The notes under the pieces are model-generated. The model worked only from the letters and a program-made list of their open reading frames with translations, was not told the origin of the DNA and searched no databases. Shown here piece after piece: positions 1 through 11,228 of a stretch of 64,000 bases of DNA (position 1 is the stretch's first letter; every line of letters begins with the position of its first letter). The stretch is from Paragordius varius (taxonomy: Eukaryota > Nematomorpha): positions 2,294,001 through 2,358,000 of the forward strand of contig OZ176054.1 of NCBI GenBank assembly GCA_964247055.1. The letters are read 5' to 3'. The position numbers and the translations under genes are program-made.

Positions 1-24
1 AACTGGTAGCATTGCATATGTCTC

Positions 25-972
25 GTGCCTACTTCGATAATTAATTTTTTAAGTTTGATATATACAGTAGCGTATGCAGTAAAAGATTGTTAGTGCAAAA
101 TAATCTTAATGAACACAAAACAGGGGGACAATTTTCATATATTAATTATTATTCAGTCCTATTTAAACATATCAATAATATCCCCCTGTTTTGTGTTCAT
201 TAAGATTATTTTGCACTAACAATCTTTTACTGCATACGCTACTGTAACATTTTATTTTTCATGAAAATTACCTAAATGTGAAATAATTAGGTTTTAATGT
301 GTAAATATCTATTTACTTAAATACAACGCATTCATATCAGTGCTTCGATTCAAATTGGGGTAGTTAGATGCCTAAAATTAAATATTTTAAAATATTGAAT
401 AAATTAAAACCATGGCAAATGTTTGCACCTATATGACTTATAACCGTAATATAATAAAATTATTCACAGAGGTAAAACCCAAAGCTAAAAATTTAGCCAC
501 CATGACATGTGAGCATAAGCTAAATGTAAAAATAATGCAAAATATACCACTTTTACTGTTTATATCAATGTTAAAGATTTAAAAAAGTAATCTTAATTTT
601 AGGCTTAGAATCATATAAACACGAGATTTTACGGAAATGTTTTAAAATAAAAATGGGTCCAACTGGTTTGATACGGAACTTTTTATCTAAAACTATTTTG
701 ATATTTTGGCTTATATATATAATTTTTAATAGGATAGAAGCACTAATTTAAATTAAAACCGTTTGTTTCAGTATTTTTTCAAAAATTTCAACTTAAATAT
801 TATCTGGCGTATACTACCCCAATTTGAATGAAGGACTGATATGAATGTGTTGTATCTAAGTGTTAAATAGATGTTTACACATTAAAACCTAATTATTTCA
901 CATTTAGGTAATTTTCATGAAAAATAAAATATTATATATCAAACTTAAAAAATTAATTATCGAAGTAGGCAC
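25..972. mobile_element. Palindromic family-A interspersed element (DNA-type, non-coding)
   Basis: The ends are inverted copies of each other: a left arm from 25 to about 367 (once the nested MITE at 65-244 is removed) matches the reverse complement of about 812-972 with only scattered differences. Both outer ends begin GTGCCTACTTCG. The middle (about 370-810) has no coding capacity and resembles dispersed repeats near 9.2-9.7, 33.65-34.1, 34.7-35.2 and 50.2-50.6 kb; shared words are TACCCCAATTTGAAT and the stretch around the CCACTTTT box at 548. I see no clear target duplication. It is probably a non-autonomous DNA transposon; the superfamily is unknown. Confidence 0.7.
65..244. mobile_element. 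Hairpin MITE with 64-bp perfect inverted repeats, TA target site
   Basis: Bases 65-128 are the exact reverse complement of 181-244, separated by a 52-bp loop. The ends read CAGTAGCG...CGCTACTG and are flanked by TA at 63-64 and 245-246, the target duplication of Tc1/mariner-type elements. It sits inside the left arm of the larger inverted element. The right arm (near 932-940, read in reverse) keeps the same sequence without the insert, with a single TA, so the insertion is seen directly against an empty site. There is no coding capacity; perfect arms suggest recent origin. Confidence 0.92.
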
Positions 973-1194
973 AACACTTGCCAGTTCTCCAATAAGATAT
1001 GTAAGGGACATATTGCAATGATATTATATCTCTCATATATGTGTACCGAAAAGGGACATGTAAGTACATATAAATATATGTGTACATGTAATCTATATAT
1101 TTATAAAAATAAAAAGTGGTGGCTTTGTGATCTGTTTCCGGAAAACCGGTAGACCCATTCAAATCTAAATATCAAAAAAATATGATCATTAATG

Positions 1195-2830
1195 AATGCC
1201 CCGACAATAGCTTCGTAAAAATTCTATAAGGATTTTAGGTGTTCCCTGTTAAAAGGCAAAAATTATAGTCAAGCGTTTCTTTGATGATAGCTGCTGGGTA
1301 GGGAGATACCCGCTAAAAACTGACCCGTCATATCGAAGCTTTTGGGGCTAAATTTTAAAAAACCTCTCAGGCCATATGAGTTCAATAACTGCTTAAAATA
1401 TTATCCGTAAAGCGCTTTTTTGTATCATGCCTCTGGGTAGGGAGCTACCTGCCTACAACTGCGCCACCATATTAAAATTGCGTTGTTTAGGAGTTAATTT
1501 TCAGAAAACTTATCAGGGGTAAGTTTTATAAGGGTCTGAAATATTACCCGTAAAAAGGCAAAAATTTAAGCCGAGCGCTTTTAAATTAGCGGTTAAATAG
1601 GCCCTTTACGCCCTAAAAAATGCGCTATCATTGAACTATTATTTAGTTTTGAAGCCATTTTTCCATAAACTATTAAGAGCATATGGAATGAATGATGATT
1701 CCAGGTATTCCCATAAAGGCTAGAAATATCGAACGTCTTTTTTATATTGGCCTCTGGTTAGGGAACTACCCGCCTAAAACTGCGCCACCATATCAAAATT
1801 GCGTTGTTTGGGAGTTAATTTTCAGAAATCCGGCCATATAAGTTTAAGGGCCTGAAATATTACCCGTAAAAAGGCAAAAATTTAGGTCGAGCGGATTTTT
1901 TAAATTAGCGGTTAATTAGGCTCTGGGAAGGGGGATACCCACGTAAAAATGTGTCACTATATCGATAAAGCATGCCTTTGGAGCCATATTTCAGGAAACT
2001 TATGAGACTATGTGAGTTCAATAAGGGCCTAAAATATTTATTACCCCTTAAAAAACAAATATTTTAGTATAGGGGGTTATTTCAATGAGTCGCTAAAAGT
2101 TTTACGCTCTGAAAATTCGCCGCTATAGAAAAATTTTTTGTTTTGAAGCAATATTTTTTTAAGAACTTATAGGAACATATGGACTCTATAATTCCAGATA
2201 TTCCCCATATAAAGACAAAAATTTTGCCCGACCCTTTTTTATACCTGCCTCTGGGTAAGAAGCTACCCGCCAAAAACTGTGCCACTATATAGAAATTGCG
2301 TTTTGGAATTAATTTAAAACTTATGCCATATGAGCACATTTAATGTTCGAAATATTACCCGTAACTAGGTAAAAATTAAGGTGACCTTTTTTATAGCCAT
2401 TAATTTGGGGCCTTTATCCCCTAAAATACGCCATCATATAACGATTATTTAGTGTTGAGGTATTTTTTTGAATTACACATGAGACGATGGTTTCAAAGAT
2501 GATTCCAAATATTTTTCCTATAATTAGCGCTTTTTCCACATAGGCCTATGGATAGGGGTCTACCGGTTTAAAACTGAAACGCCACACAAAAATGGCGTGG
2601 CTTTGGAGCTAATTTTCAAAAAACTTAAGAAGCCATACGAGTTCAATAGGCTTTAAATAATACCCATAAAAAGGTAAAAATTATAGTATAGCGGTTTTTT
2701 TCCGTTAGCCGTCAATTTGGGGCCTTTACACCAGCAAACAATGTATCAGTATGAAGGCACCGTTTTGAAAATCCTCTGAGATCATAGTTATTAAATAATG
2801 TTTCAAAATAATCCACATATATGGATCATT
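1195..2830. repeat. Degenerate tandem satellite array, about ten ~160-bp units
   Basis: A motif like CTGGGTAGGGAGCTACCCGCC recurs, in better or worse form, near 1296, 1433, 1590, 1753, 1922, 2095, 2251, 2410, 2548 and 2715, at spacings of about 137-173 bp. Each is followed by a CGCCACCATAT-like word, TTTGGAGTTAATTTTCAG, then an ATATGAGTTCAATAA-like word, AAATATTACCCGTAAAAAGG and a GAGCGCTTTTT-like word. The monomers are clearly diverged, so this is an old array. A similar degenerate stretch recurs near 62.34-62.64 kb. Confidence 0.75.
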
Positions 2831-5800
2831 TTATTGTCCCCTTTTTTCAAATAGCCCTCCCCCCTCCCCCAGAAGCCGAAGGTCTTCCTCGGGTTTACAC
2901 TAGATGTTTATATACTTGTAAAACAACTTTTAAACGTAAAAAAAGCCACACACATTCAAAAAAAATAACAATATTAATTTCTATGAATTATTGTAATTTT
3001 CAGGATTTACTGTAAATACCCTTTTAGCCATTTCAAGGTCTATAATAATCCTCTTTACAAAATTTGGTTCTGTATCAGTAATGTTCACTAATTTAGGTCA
3101 AAAACATTTTTTGTCCCAAAAGCCATGCACCATATTATACCGACAAATATTGCTTGGATCTTTGTATACGCAGATAATTACTTTAAATAAGTACATCAAA
3201 TATATTAAATCAATATTTCAGAACCATGAAAAAAACGTTTGTGCGATTTTATGAGATTCATCAATAAATGCCCTTTGCCTTTTGGAAATTTATATGTTTA
3301 ACGTTTTCTTAGCCTTTTCACCATGCTTCAAAAATATTTTAATATTCAAACATTTTTGCCTCCGGATTTTTTGAATCGCCAATATAACAGGTGAATAAAT
3401 TTAAATTATGGTTTTAATAAAAATAATTGACCTTGAAATAATTTAAAATTTCATATTCAGAAAATTTCGATGTTTGTTGTTAAAATCATCTGTTTACAGT
3501 CAATGAAACTCTCTAAATTGGGACGCTAGAAGTTAGAAAACTGTAAATACCACATTTTTAATAAAACATAGTTTGATAATTGAATATTATTAACCAAAAC
3601 AATTTTAATATCAGTAGTTTATTTACAAGTTTAAGCTCTGAGAAACTATTCCAAAATGTAATCATCTACAAAAAAGGTAAATAAGTGGTTAGTCAAAAAA
3701 AATTGATAATTGCATACACACAACCCTAAAATATTCATAAACCAATTAACTGTAAACGAATTATATTTCGGGCATTCCTGTATGTGCCCTGTTACAGCCT
3801 TTCTTATTGGTTGTTAGATGCCATTTACACTTTTACTTTCACTTTTTTATGGATATGTGATGTTTCTTGTCTTAGAGCTTTTTAACTATTATTAAAATTT
3901 AATTAATGCATTTTATTAGCCACTTTATTTAGATTATTTAGAAAATCCGAAAAAAGGGGCGGCAAAAAGTTTCATGTAATTAGTTTACATTTGTTTTTTT
4001 CCACAAAAATATTTATTTGTGCGACCCCCCCCCCCACCTAAAGGCCATAAAATAGATCATAAATTGGCCCATGATCATTGAGGCTATTTTACATATATTC
4101 GGTATCGCTTTGCGATACAAAACTGATCCCAAAGAAAAAATTGCAAAAAAATGAAAATTATTTAACCGTTTTTATCAAAAAATGAGCAAATTAGTCAAAA
4201 AATCTCCTGAGAGTAATAAAATTTGATTTACTCATAATTTAGTGCCTTTAGATAAAACCATTTGTCAGCCTAAAAAAGTTTCTTGGATGATATATGATTT
4301 AAAAAAAACCTTAATGAAATTTTTATATAAACTAACTGTTATTATTTAAAAATCTGATTAATTTGTATAAATAGATGCTAATTTCACAACTCTTATTCAT
4401 GTATTAACTATTAATTTTGCTAAGTTTTTACCACTTAGATTCATAGGAAAAAATTTATAACAATTGTTAAAAAGCAGCTAATGCTGAAAATCAGTAATCT
4501 TGCTTTATTTTCCTTTTATGTCCACGTGATATCATTTTTTTCAAATTATTATTTAAAAAAATATTGGATCCGAAATTTTGAGATTTTGATACGCCTAACT
4601 ATGATATTTTGTTTAAATTCAAAACCAATATCTTGTAAAATATCATGTTTTCAAAATGCTAAGATAATGCATAGTAGATTAATTTAAACTGAACGCTTTA
4701 TCTTACTTTTTAACCTAACTCATTTTATAAATAAGCAGAGAAAAACTCGATTATTATTTTAAATATTTAATTTAATTTCCAATAATTCTACTTTGTTTTT
4801 TTGTCACTTTTTTACCTTCATAAAATAAATATTATATTCATGGATATTAAAAACACTTTTATTCTGTCTAATAAGGCAAAAATTTAGCAATTTGAGTATT
4901 TCAATCTTTCATCATTTAAATTTAATTTCGTTTAAAAAGCAGTATCAAATAAACTTCAGTTTCATAAAAATTACGAGTTGTTTGTCACATAAAAATTCCA
5001 ATCAGATTTAAAACCGGTTCTGGTTCCCCAACCACATATTTGAACCGAAAGAGTTTTAGTTTTAACTAATTAGAAGTTAATCTTACACTACATTACTGAG
5101 TGTTTTTTGTAATAATTTTTAACAACATCTAAAAATACTAGAGTTAATGGACAAATACTCGTCTTTACAGAACTGCGCAACTTTTACAGAGACTCTATTG
5201 ACCCCCCCATCAAATTTCACAATGATAATTTATATTATTTTTGGTTCAAAATCTAAAATGTTTGTTGAAAAGCTGGAGACACAACTTGATTTGTTTTGGT
5301 AAAAGTGGAAGCCCTACTTAAGTGTCAGACAATGGGCATGTACGTTCTAGAATTGAGGTATATGTTAAATTGTCAAAACTAAACTATATACCTGGTAACT
5401 AATGAATATATTTTGAAGTGGGTTTTTTTTAAATATTTTTGATAATATAAAGAATATTTATTTATATGATTACAATCGTATTAAGTTTTGCAAAAAACCT
5501 CTTAACAATGTCGCCTTTTCCCCTTTGAACTAGGTATAAAATGAAAAACCTCCTATTTACCAATATAAAAATATTAAAATTATATTTAAACTTTAAATTC
5601 AAATGCATATTTGTAAAAATAAACTTCCTAATTTGTACATAAATGTATGACAATTTTACCGTAGAAATTATTTAATCATATCAATACTATTACAAACTGT
5701 TTGTAAATCAGGAACAAATATTAATGTATTATTATCATTTATTTATTAAAAAAGCGTTTGTGTAATAATGTATTGATCAAAATATTGAATAACCCATACT

Positions 5801-5880
5801 CCGAAATTGCATTAAAAAAGTAATTGATGCATTTATAATTTTAATAAAAAAATTTGCTTGCATTATATATAGCAAATATA
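2831..5880. other. AT-rich intergenic DNA with C-rich tracts and repeat relics
   Basis: No gene was recognised. The stretch holds C-rich runs (around 2857-2870 and an 11-C run at 4025-4035) that stand out in the AT-rich background. It also holds a dispersed-repeat segment near 3590-3680 (around TAGTTTATTTACAAG and AGCTCTGAG) that recurs near 9020-9110 and 61750-61850. The short reading frames present are low-complexity and have no recognisable domain. Confidence 0.5.
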
Positions 5881-5901
5881 TATATCAAATAATTTATAGT
5901 T

Positions 5902-7173
5902 TCATAATTTGTCAGCTGCCACGTTTAATTTGGCCCAAAATTCATTTTCTGGCCCTGAATAGAGGCTTAAGAATCCCTTAGTATTGACCAACTTTAAAGC
6001 AATTTTGTCCATATCATAAAACATTAGGATTATGGAATCTGCCGACTCGGGTACATAAAAGTTAGACAAGAGTTGCGAAATAAAAAAGGTTACGTATGTT
6101 TTATCTGATACATTAATTAGCGTAATAGGTACATTGTTATCAGTATTTTTATCATTTGGATTGTTTGAGCGAGATTTTGTTCCATAAAATCCGCTTGAAT
6201 TAGGCTCAGTCCTAAGGCGTTTGTTTGGTGTCAATGGTACAAAATCGTAATTTTGGCTATGGACAGTCTTCTCATTATTATAATGGCTCATATCAGTTTT
6301 GTAAGCGTAAGAAGATTTTGTTTCAAGTGTAACTTTTTCAGCTTTTATCTTAGCCTCAATGCTATTCGAAATGGTTTTAAGTTGGTTGATGAAGTACTTT
6401 TTAGCAGTATAATCTTGTTGAAGTGCTTTGTATTCTACATTATACAACAGCCAAGTAAAATTGTGTATTAGGTTTAGAATATCTGTCATATTATATGGGT
6501 AAGGGATTTTTTGTTTGTTTTGCAACATATTCTCAACGCATTTTGACGTTTGTGGTATATGAATTTTTGCATTTATAGTCTTATATGAAACGAAATATTT
6601 GTTAAAAACATTCGTATCAAGTTTAGATATTGGACGATTTCTGGATCTAATACTCGTTTCGAGTTGACTTAAATGGTTTGACATAAATTTTCTGCTGTCA
6701 TTTTTAATAACTGAAGATTCTAAGCTTTTCTCTGTTTTCTTATCATTGTTTGGCATCATACTATTATTAAATTCATTTTTATCCATAGGCAGGTATATGT
6801 TCTTATAAGGGACTCCGGTGTACCCATTTAAAAAATAGTTTATCGATTCCTTCACTAAATTAGATGATTCACTTTTATCTAATTTCGCCTTAAAAATAAC
6901 GCTTTCTGGTCGTCGAGTTAGGTTGGCATTTATAACTTTAGATAAATAATTGTGTAATGATTGTCCAATAGCATAACTTAACTCTTTTCCTTGGGTCGAG
7001 ATAGTGGGATTTTTCTGTTTATTCAAATTAAAATACATCCCCGCTTTGTTAAAAGTGCATGATACATTTTCAATCGATGGTACATTTAAAATCATGACTT
7101 TTCTAACATTAGTCATAGGTATTTCATCTAGATGTAGAAAACATTGATATAATAGTGAAATTAATTTAATCAT
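5902..7173 (-). CDS. Orphan protein of 423 residues, single open exon
   Basis: This is a long uninterrupted frame, much longer than chance in such AT-rich DNA, so probably a real gene; I do not recognise the family. The product is polar, rich in Asn, Lys and Ser, without a signal peptide or membrane segment. Residues about 240-285 (around FTWLLYNVEYKALQQDY) look helical and could form a coiled coil. A basic patch PNKRLRTEP near residue 320 resembles a nuclear-localisation signal. The last ~70 residues (FFISQLLSNFYVPESADSI onward) look like a folded alpha/beta domain. Met20 is an alternative start, and further exons cannot be excluded. A minus-strand AATAAA lies at about 5738-5743. It could be a fast-evolving chromatin or cytoskeletal protein, but that is only a guess. 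Confidence 0.6.
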   Translation of the reverse strand: MIKLISLLYQCFLHLDEIPMTNVRKVMILNVPSIENVSCTFNKAGMYFNLNKQKNPTISTQGKELSYAIGQSLHNYLSKVINANLTRRPESVIFKAKLDKSESSNLVKESINYFLNGYTGVPYKNIYLPMDKNEFNNSMMPNNDKKTEKSLESSVIKNDSRKFMSNHLSQLETSIRSRNRPISKLDTNVFNKYFVSYKTINAKIHIPQTSKCVENMLQNKQKIPYPYNMTDILNLIHNFTWLLYNVEYKALQQDYTAKKYFINQLKTISNSIEAKIKAEKVTLETKSSYAYKTDMSHYNNEKTVHSQNYDFVPLTPNKRLRTEPNSSGFYGTKSRSNNPNDKNTDNNVPITLINVSDKTYVTFFISQLLSNFYVPESADSIILMFYDMDKIALKLVNTKGFLSLYSGPENEFWAKLNVAADKL

Positions 7174-7319
7174 TTTTATTGAAATTAATTTTAAGGCAAA
7201 TAAATATAAAGTTTATCATAATGATAAGCGCCTTAATCTGTTGAGCTGGATATTCGAAAGAAATTTAACACTAGTATATAAAACAACAACAAAACTTTAT
7301 TAATTTAAATCCAGTAAAA

Positions 7320-7540
7320 CGAGAGCTATTATTGGCCATTGCAGTTTTTGAATGGCTAAAAGGGTATTTAATTCACCACATAATTAAAATTGTGAAGAAA
7401 AAAGTTACCGTGGCGTCTGTTTGAATTTAAATATGCTGTTAATAATTTTAATGTAGCTGATAAAAATGATTTATGTAATACGTATACCAACAGATATATA
7501 AATTAAATACCCATTTAGCTATATAAATGTCAAAGTGGCA
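7320..7540. mobile_element. Family-D MITE copy
   Basis: The left side reads CTATTATTGGCC then ATGGCTAAAAGGGTATTTAAT; the right side, inverted, reads ACCAACAGATATATAAATTA then ATACCCATTTAGC. The same pair of words, with the same inverted layout, bounds the copy at about 19.9-20.7 kb. There is no coding capacity. It is probably a small non-autonomous DNA transposon. Confidence 0.55.
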
Positions 7541-9180
7541 TACCATTTTTTTAAAAATTCACATTACCGATTTTTATGACCAAGAACGATACTGACATGT
7601 GAGTTTCCAAAACGGAGTTATTTTGTTTATAATAGTTTTCAAAATTACTTTACAAAAACACATTGTTTTATATTCGGTCCAAAATTAGCCCATTATTTTT
7701 GAAAACACAAAAAATGGTTAATTAACGGTATGGCTGGCTGCTTTTGTTAATTCACCTATTTAGAATAATATGGTTGAAATGTATTTTATATTAAAGCAAT
7801 TTTCTTTCTAAACTCAAACAATTTTAATGAAAGCAAGCGGAAAATATTTTTTTTCTTGAAACATAATCGAGCCATAAATTTTTTTGCATGGAGCCAAAAA
7901 AGTTCTAAGTTGCAATTTCTATCTTGTATTTTAAATTTTAATCTGTTAAAATCTTTAAGGGGTTTAATTTTCCCCATGTTTCTTATATAGGCTATTACCT
8001 TCACAAACCATGGTATTTATTGCGATAATAGAGTATAGGATTAGGACGAAAGCTATCATATTGGGATCCGTTTATAGATAGAAATGATAAAAATAAAAAT
8101 AAAAATTAAATTTTATTAATTTTGTTTTAGATTTATATAGGTGTTAAAATTTTACGGTTGAACGTACAAACCTTTTTCAAAAGCCAAACACTCTGGTTAC
8201 CAGCCATGCAATTTTTTTAAAAATAGGTTTATCTAAAATGTTAGTTGACCTCTCTAAAGTGTGTGTATATATAAATAAAATTAAAATTGTTACATGGATA
8301 TATATTTTTAGTTTGCAGTGTAAAAAATTTGTAAAAGTTAAAGGGGTACATAGAGATCTATTTAAAAACCAAGATTTAACAAAATTATAAAAATATTTAG
8401 GCATTAACTCTAAAAATTTGATTTACAAATAAAATTGAACTATGTCTAAAAATACAAACACTATTTTAACTCTATTTTATAATATACATGATTTTAATTA
8501 GAGTACAAATATAAGAATATCCCAAATTAATTGCATCTCAGCTTTCAAGTGTCTATTTATATCAATACATGTACTTTGTGTAGAAGCTAGCTAAAATATT
8601 TCAGGAAATGTACTCTTAATGATATTTTATAAATAAATTTTGCGAACTGATAACATATTAACACCTAAAATTTGTAGCCAAGAGCATTTTCATTAGAATA
8701 TCTTGAATTAATAATAGAACAAATTTAAAAATATACATTCTTTAGTTTTAGGCGCATGTATCAAAAAATTTTTTTTAAATGTAATGGAAAAGAATCTTCA
8801 TCTTAAATTGCTACCAGTTTTTTCGGGAATCACATGCAAATTAATGTATTTTATGGTACAACAATGTAATTAATTAACTTAAAAGGGATTCAAATGCATT
8901 TTAGCAGTAATTTTTTATATTTTATACTCTACGTTTCAATCGGGTTTTGGAGCCTATCGGGACTCTGCAAATCAGAAACTGTAGATAATGTGAGCTTCCA
9001 TATCTAATAAAGGAGAACAATTAACAACTAACACAACAACTTTTAACATAGTATTTTTTTTACAAGTATTAGCTCTGAGGTACAAACCTGCCCAAAAATT
9101 TATTTGACTCAAAAAGAAAAAAATGAGTGTTAATACTTTTGTCGTAGTTATTTGATTCGAAAATTAAATTTGGACCGAGT
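7541..9180. other. AT-rich intergenic DNA, nothing recognised
   Basis: The stretch has only short low-complexity reading frames and no conserved motif that I could identify. Near 9020-9110 it contains the dispersed repeat around TACAAGTATTAGCTCTGAG that also occurs near 3.6 and 61.8 kb. Confidence 0.4.
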
Positions 9181-9184
9181 TAAC

Positions 9185-9690
9185 ACTTGGATACAACACA
9201 TTTATTTCATCTGATTCGAATTGAGGTCTTTGGGGCCCCAGGCCTATTTAATAGCAAATATTTGTAAAAATAAACAAATTGAAGCCATTTCAAAAAATTT
9301 CACTTTTAACATTAATGCAACGAAATATAAGAAAAGATTCATTAAAAAAACCTGATATCACTTATTTTATGGATAGACCTCAAGGTAAAAATTTGGTCAT
9401 GACAGTGCATCTAAATATAAAAATAATGCAAAATAAATCACTTTTTCTGTTTATATTGATGTTAGATGTGATTTAAATCCGAAAACTAGATTTAATTTTT
9501 GCTTTAGAATCAATTAAACACAATATTTATCAAAAAAAGCAAAATAAAAATGGCGTCGAAGTAGTTTAATGAATTTTTTAAACTTAATTATGTTTAGATA
9601 TTTTGGCTTTTTATACATTATAGGTGCATAAATTTAAACTATAACAGTTTCGTGTAGTAGGTTTTAAAAATATCAACTTAAATTTAATCT
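9185..9690 (+). repeat. Family-A interspersed repeat copy
   Basis: It shares ordered segments with 300-830: AACACTTGGATACAACACAT, the AAATAATGCAAAATAAATCA / CTTTTTCTGTTTATATTGAT box, AAAATGGCGTCGAAGTAGTT, a GATATTTTGGCTTT word and AAAATATCAACTTAAAT. It is diverged and non-coding. The 65-residue frame at 9279-9476 lies wholly within it and is not a gene. Confidence 0.6.
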
Positions 9691-11194
9691 AGGGGGCTGA
9701 CAGCCTGGTAAAAAAATGTGCAGTTCGCATTTATATCCTCCCATCTTCCCACGCATATATTTCAAAAGTTTGTATTTTATACCTGGCGAAATTTAGTTGT
9801 GTCCCCCAGGTCGGGAATCTGTTTTATACATAAATTATTTGAATAATACGATTGTCCACATATTTTATACTAGTTTTTTTCAAATCAAATATACAATTGG
9901 TTATGTTTACTATAAATATATTATAACTCATAAGCATTATAACTATCATGTTTGAAGAAAGGTTCCACAAATCTAAGGAATATTACATGGTTGGCACATT
10001 AATTTAAATTATAATTTATAAATTATTATATAAATAATATATTTTAAAATAAATAATTTACAGAAAATTTTTACGCTATATTTACATATAATCATAGTAA
10101 TTTAAGTATAAATAATCCTTTCAAGATACGATTGACAAATTGATATTTGATATGCATAATCACAGAATGGGGACTGAAGAAAAACATTGAAAAATAAACA
10201 AAAATAAAATGACCAATATATAATGATTTCCTTTTCACAAATTTCTATAAGACATATTATATAAATCATAATCTATTATTCTACCATTTAAATTTCAGAG
10301 ATAGATAATTAAAATGTTTATGATGCAGGCACACGTTCAATTCGTTTCGGAATTTTTAGTGATTCTGGTTTTTTTTTCAAGAGCATTTTGAAATGATGTA
10401 ATAGAAACATGTCATACATAATGTGGAAATCGTGTTAAATTTCCCCTAGTATTAGTCATCTTTTTTTATAATGTTGATGTTATTAAGAAAATAATGACGT
10501 TAAAATTTTATCTGAATTATTGTGTTTTACGACGTGTATTAATGAAGGATGCTTTGTATTAAAGTTTATCCATTTCTTTACTACATTTACTCAAGGATAT
10601 ACCAGAAATAAAAACTTTGATCAATTTATCATTTTTGCATTTTAAATATAAGCTATATAAGGGATTTGTTAAATGGATGGATTAATGCGCGAAAATCCTC
10701 AATAATTTATCAATATTTAGTTATAGGCAACCAAAACTCAAATATTTGCGTGAGATGGCATTGGTATTACATAGAAAAAGGTTTTTAAAATCTATATCAT
10801 TTTCAAGCTAACTTTACTATACTTTGTTTTTTGCAAATTAGAAAACCCCGTAACTTCCGAAGATATCATCAAAGTTGTCTTTTAGTTAATATATTTTAAA
10901 AATTTTTTAATATATGATATACTGGACATGAGTGGTAAAATCATGGATATTATTTTTAGGAATTTACGTAAGTTTCACCATTCTCATGATATTATATGCA
11001 ATGAGGCTTATCTAAACAAATTTTCCATCAAGTTTGCACATTTTGCTAAAATCGAAGAATCGCAGCTACTTGTGTAAGAAGTAATCTGTGAATATGTTTA
11101 AAAGTTTTAACAGGTGGTTTTATAATCTGTCACAGTCACGGTAATAAATCCATTATTAACAAGGCAAATCCCTAATCGCAATACTTATTATGTT

Positions 11195-11228
<34 letters not shown>

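Noticed and set aside
1195-2830. CRISPR-like array of repeats and spacers
   Set aside because: The repeats are long, diverged and contiguous, the genome is eukaryotic, and there are no short identical repeats with unique spacers.
11197-11227. TA tracts as replication origins or matrix-attachment sites
   Set aside because: Simple dinucleotide runs are common in such AT-rich DNA and carry no specific evidence of function.
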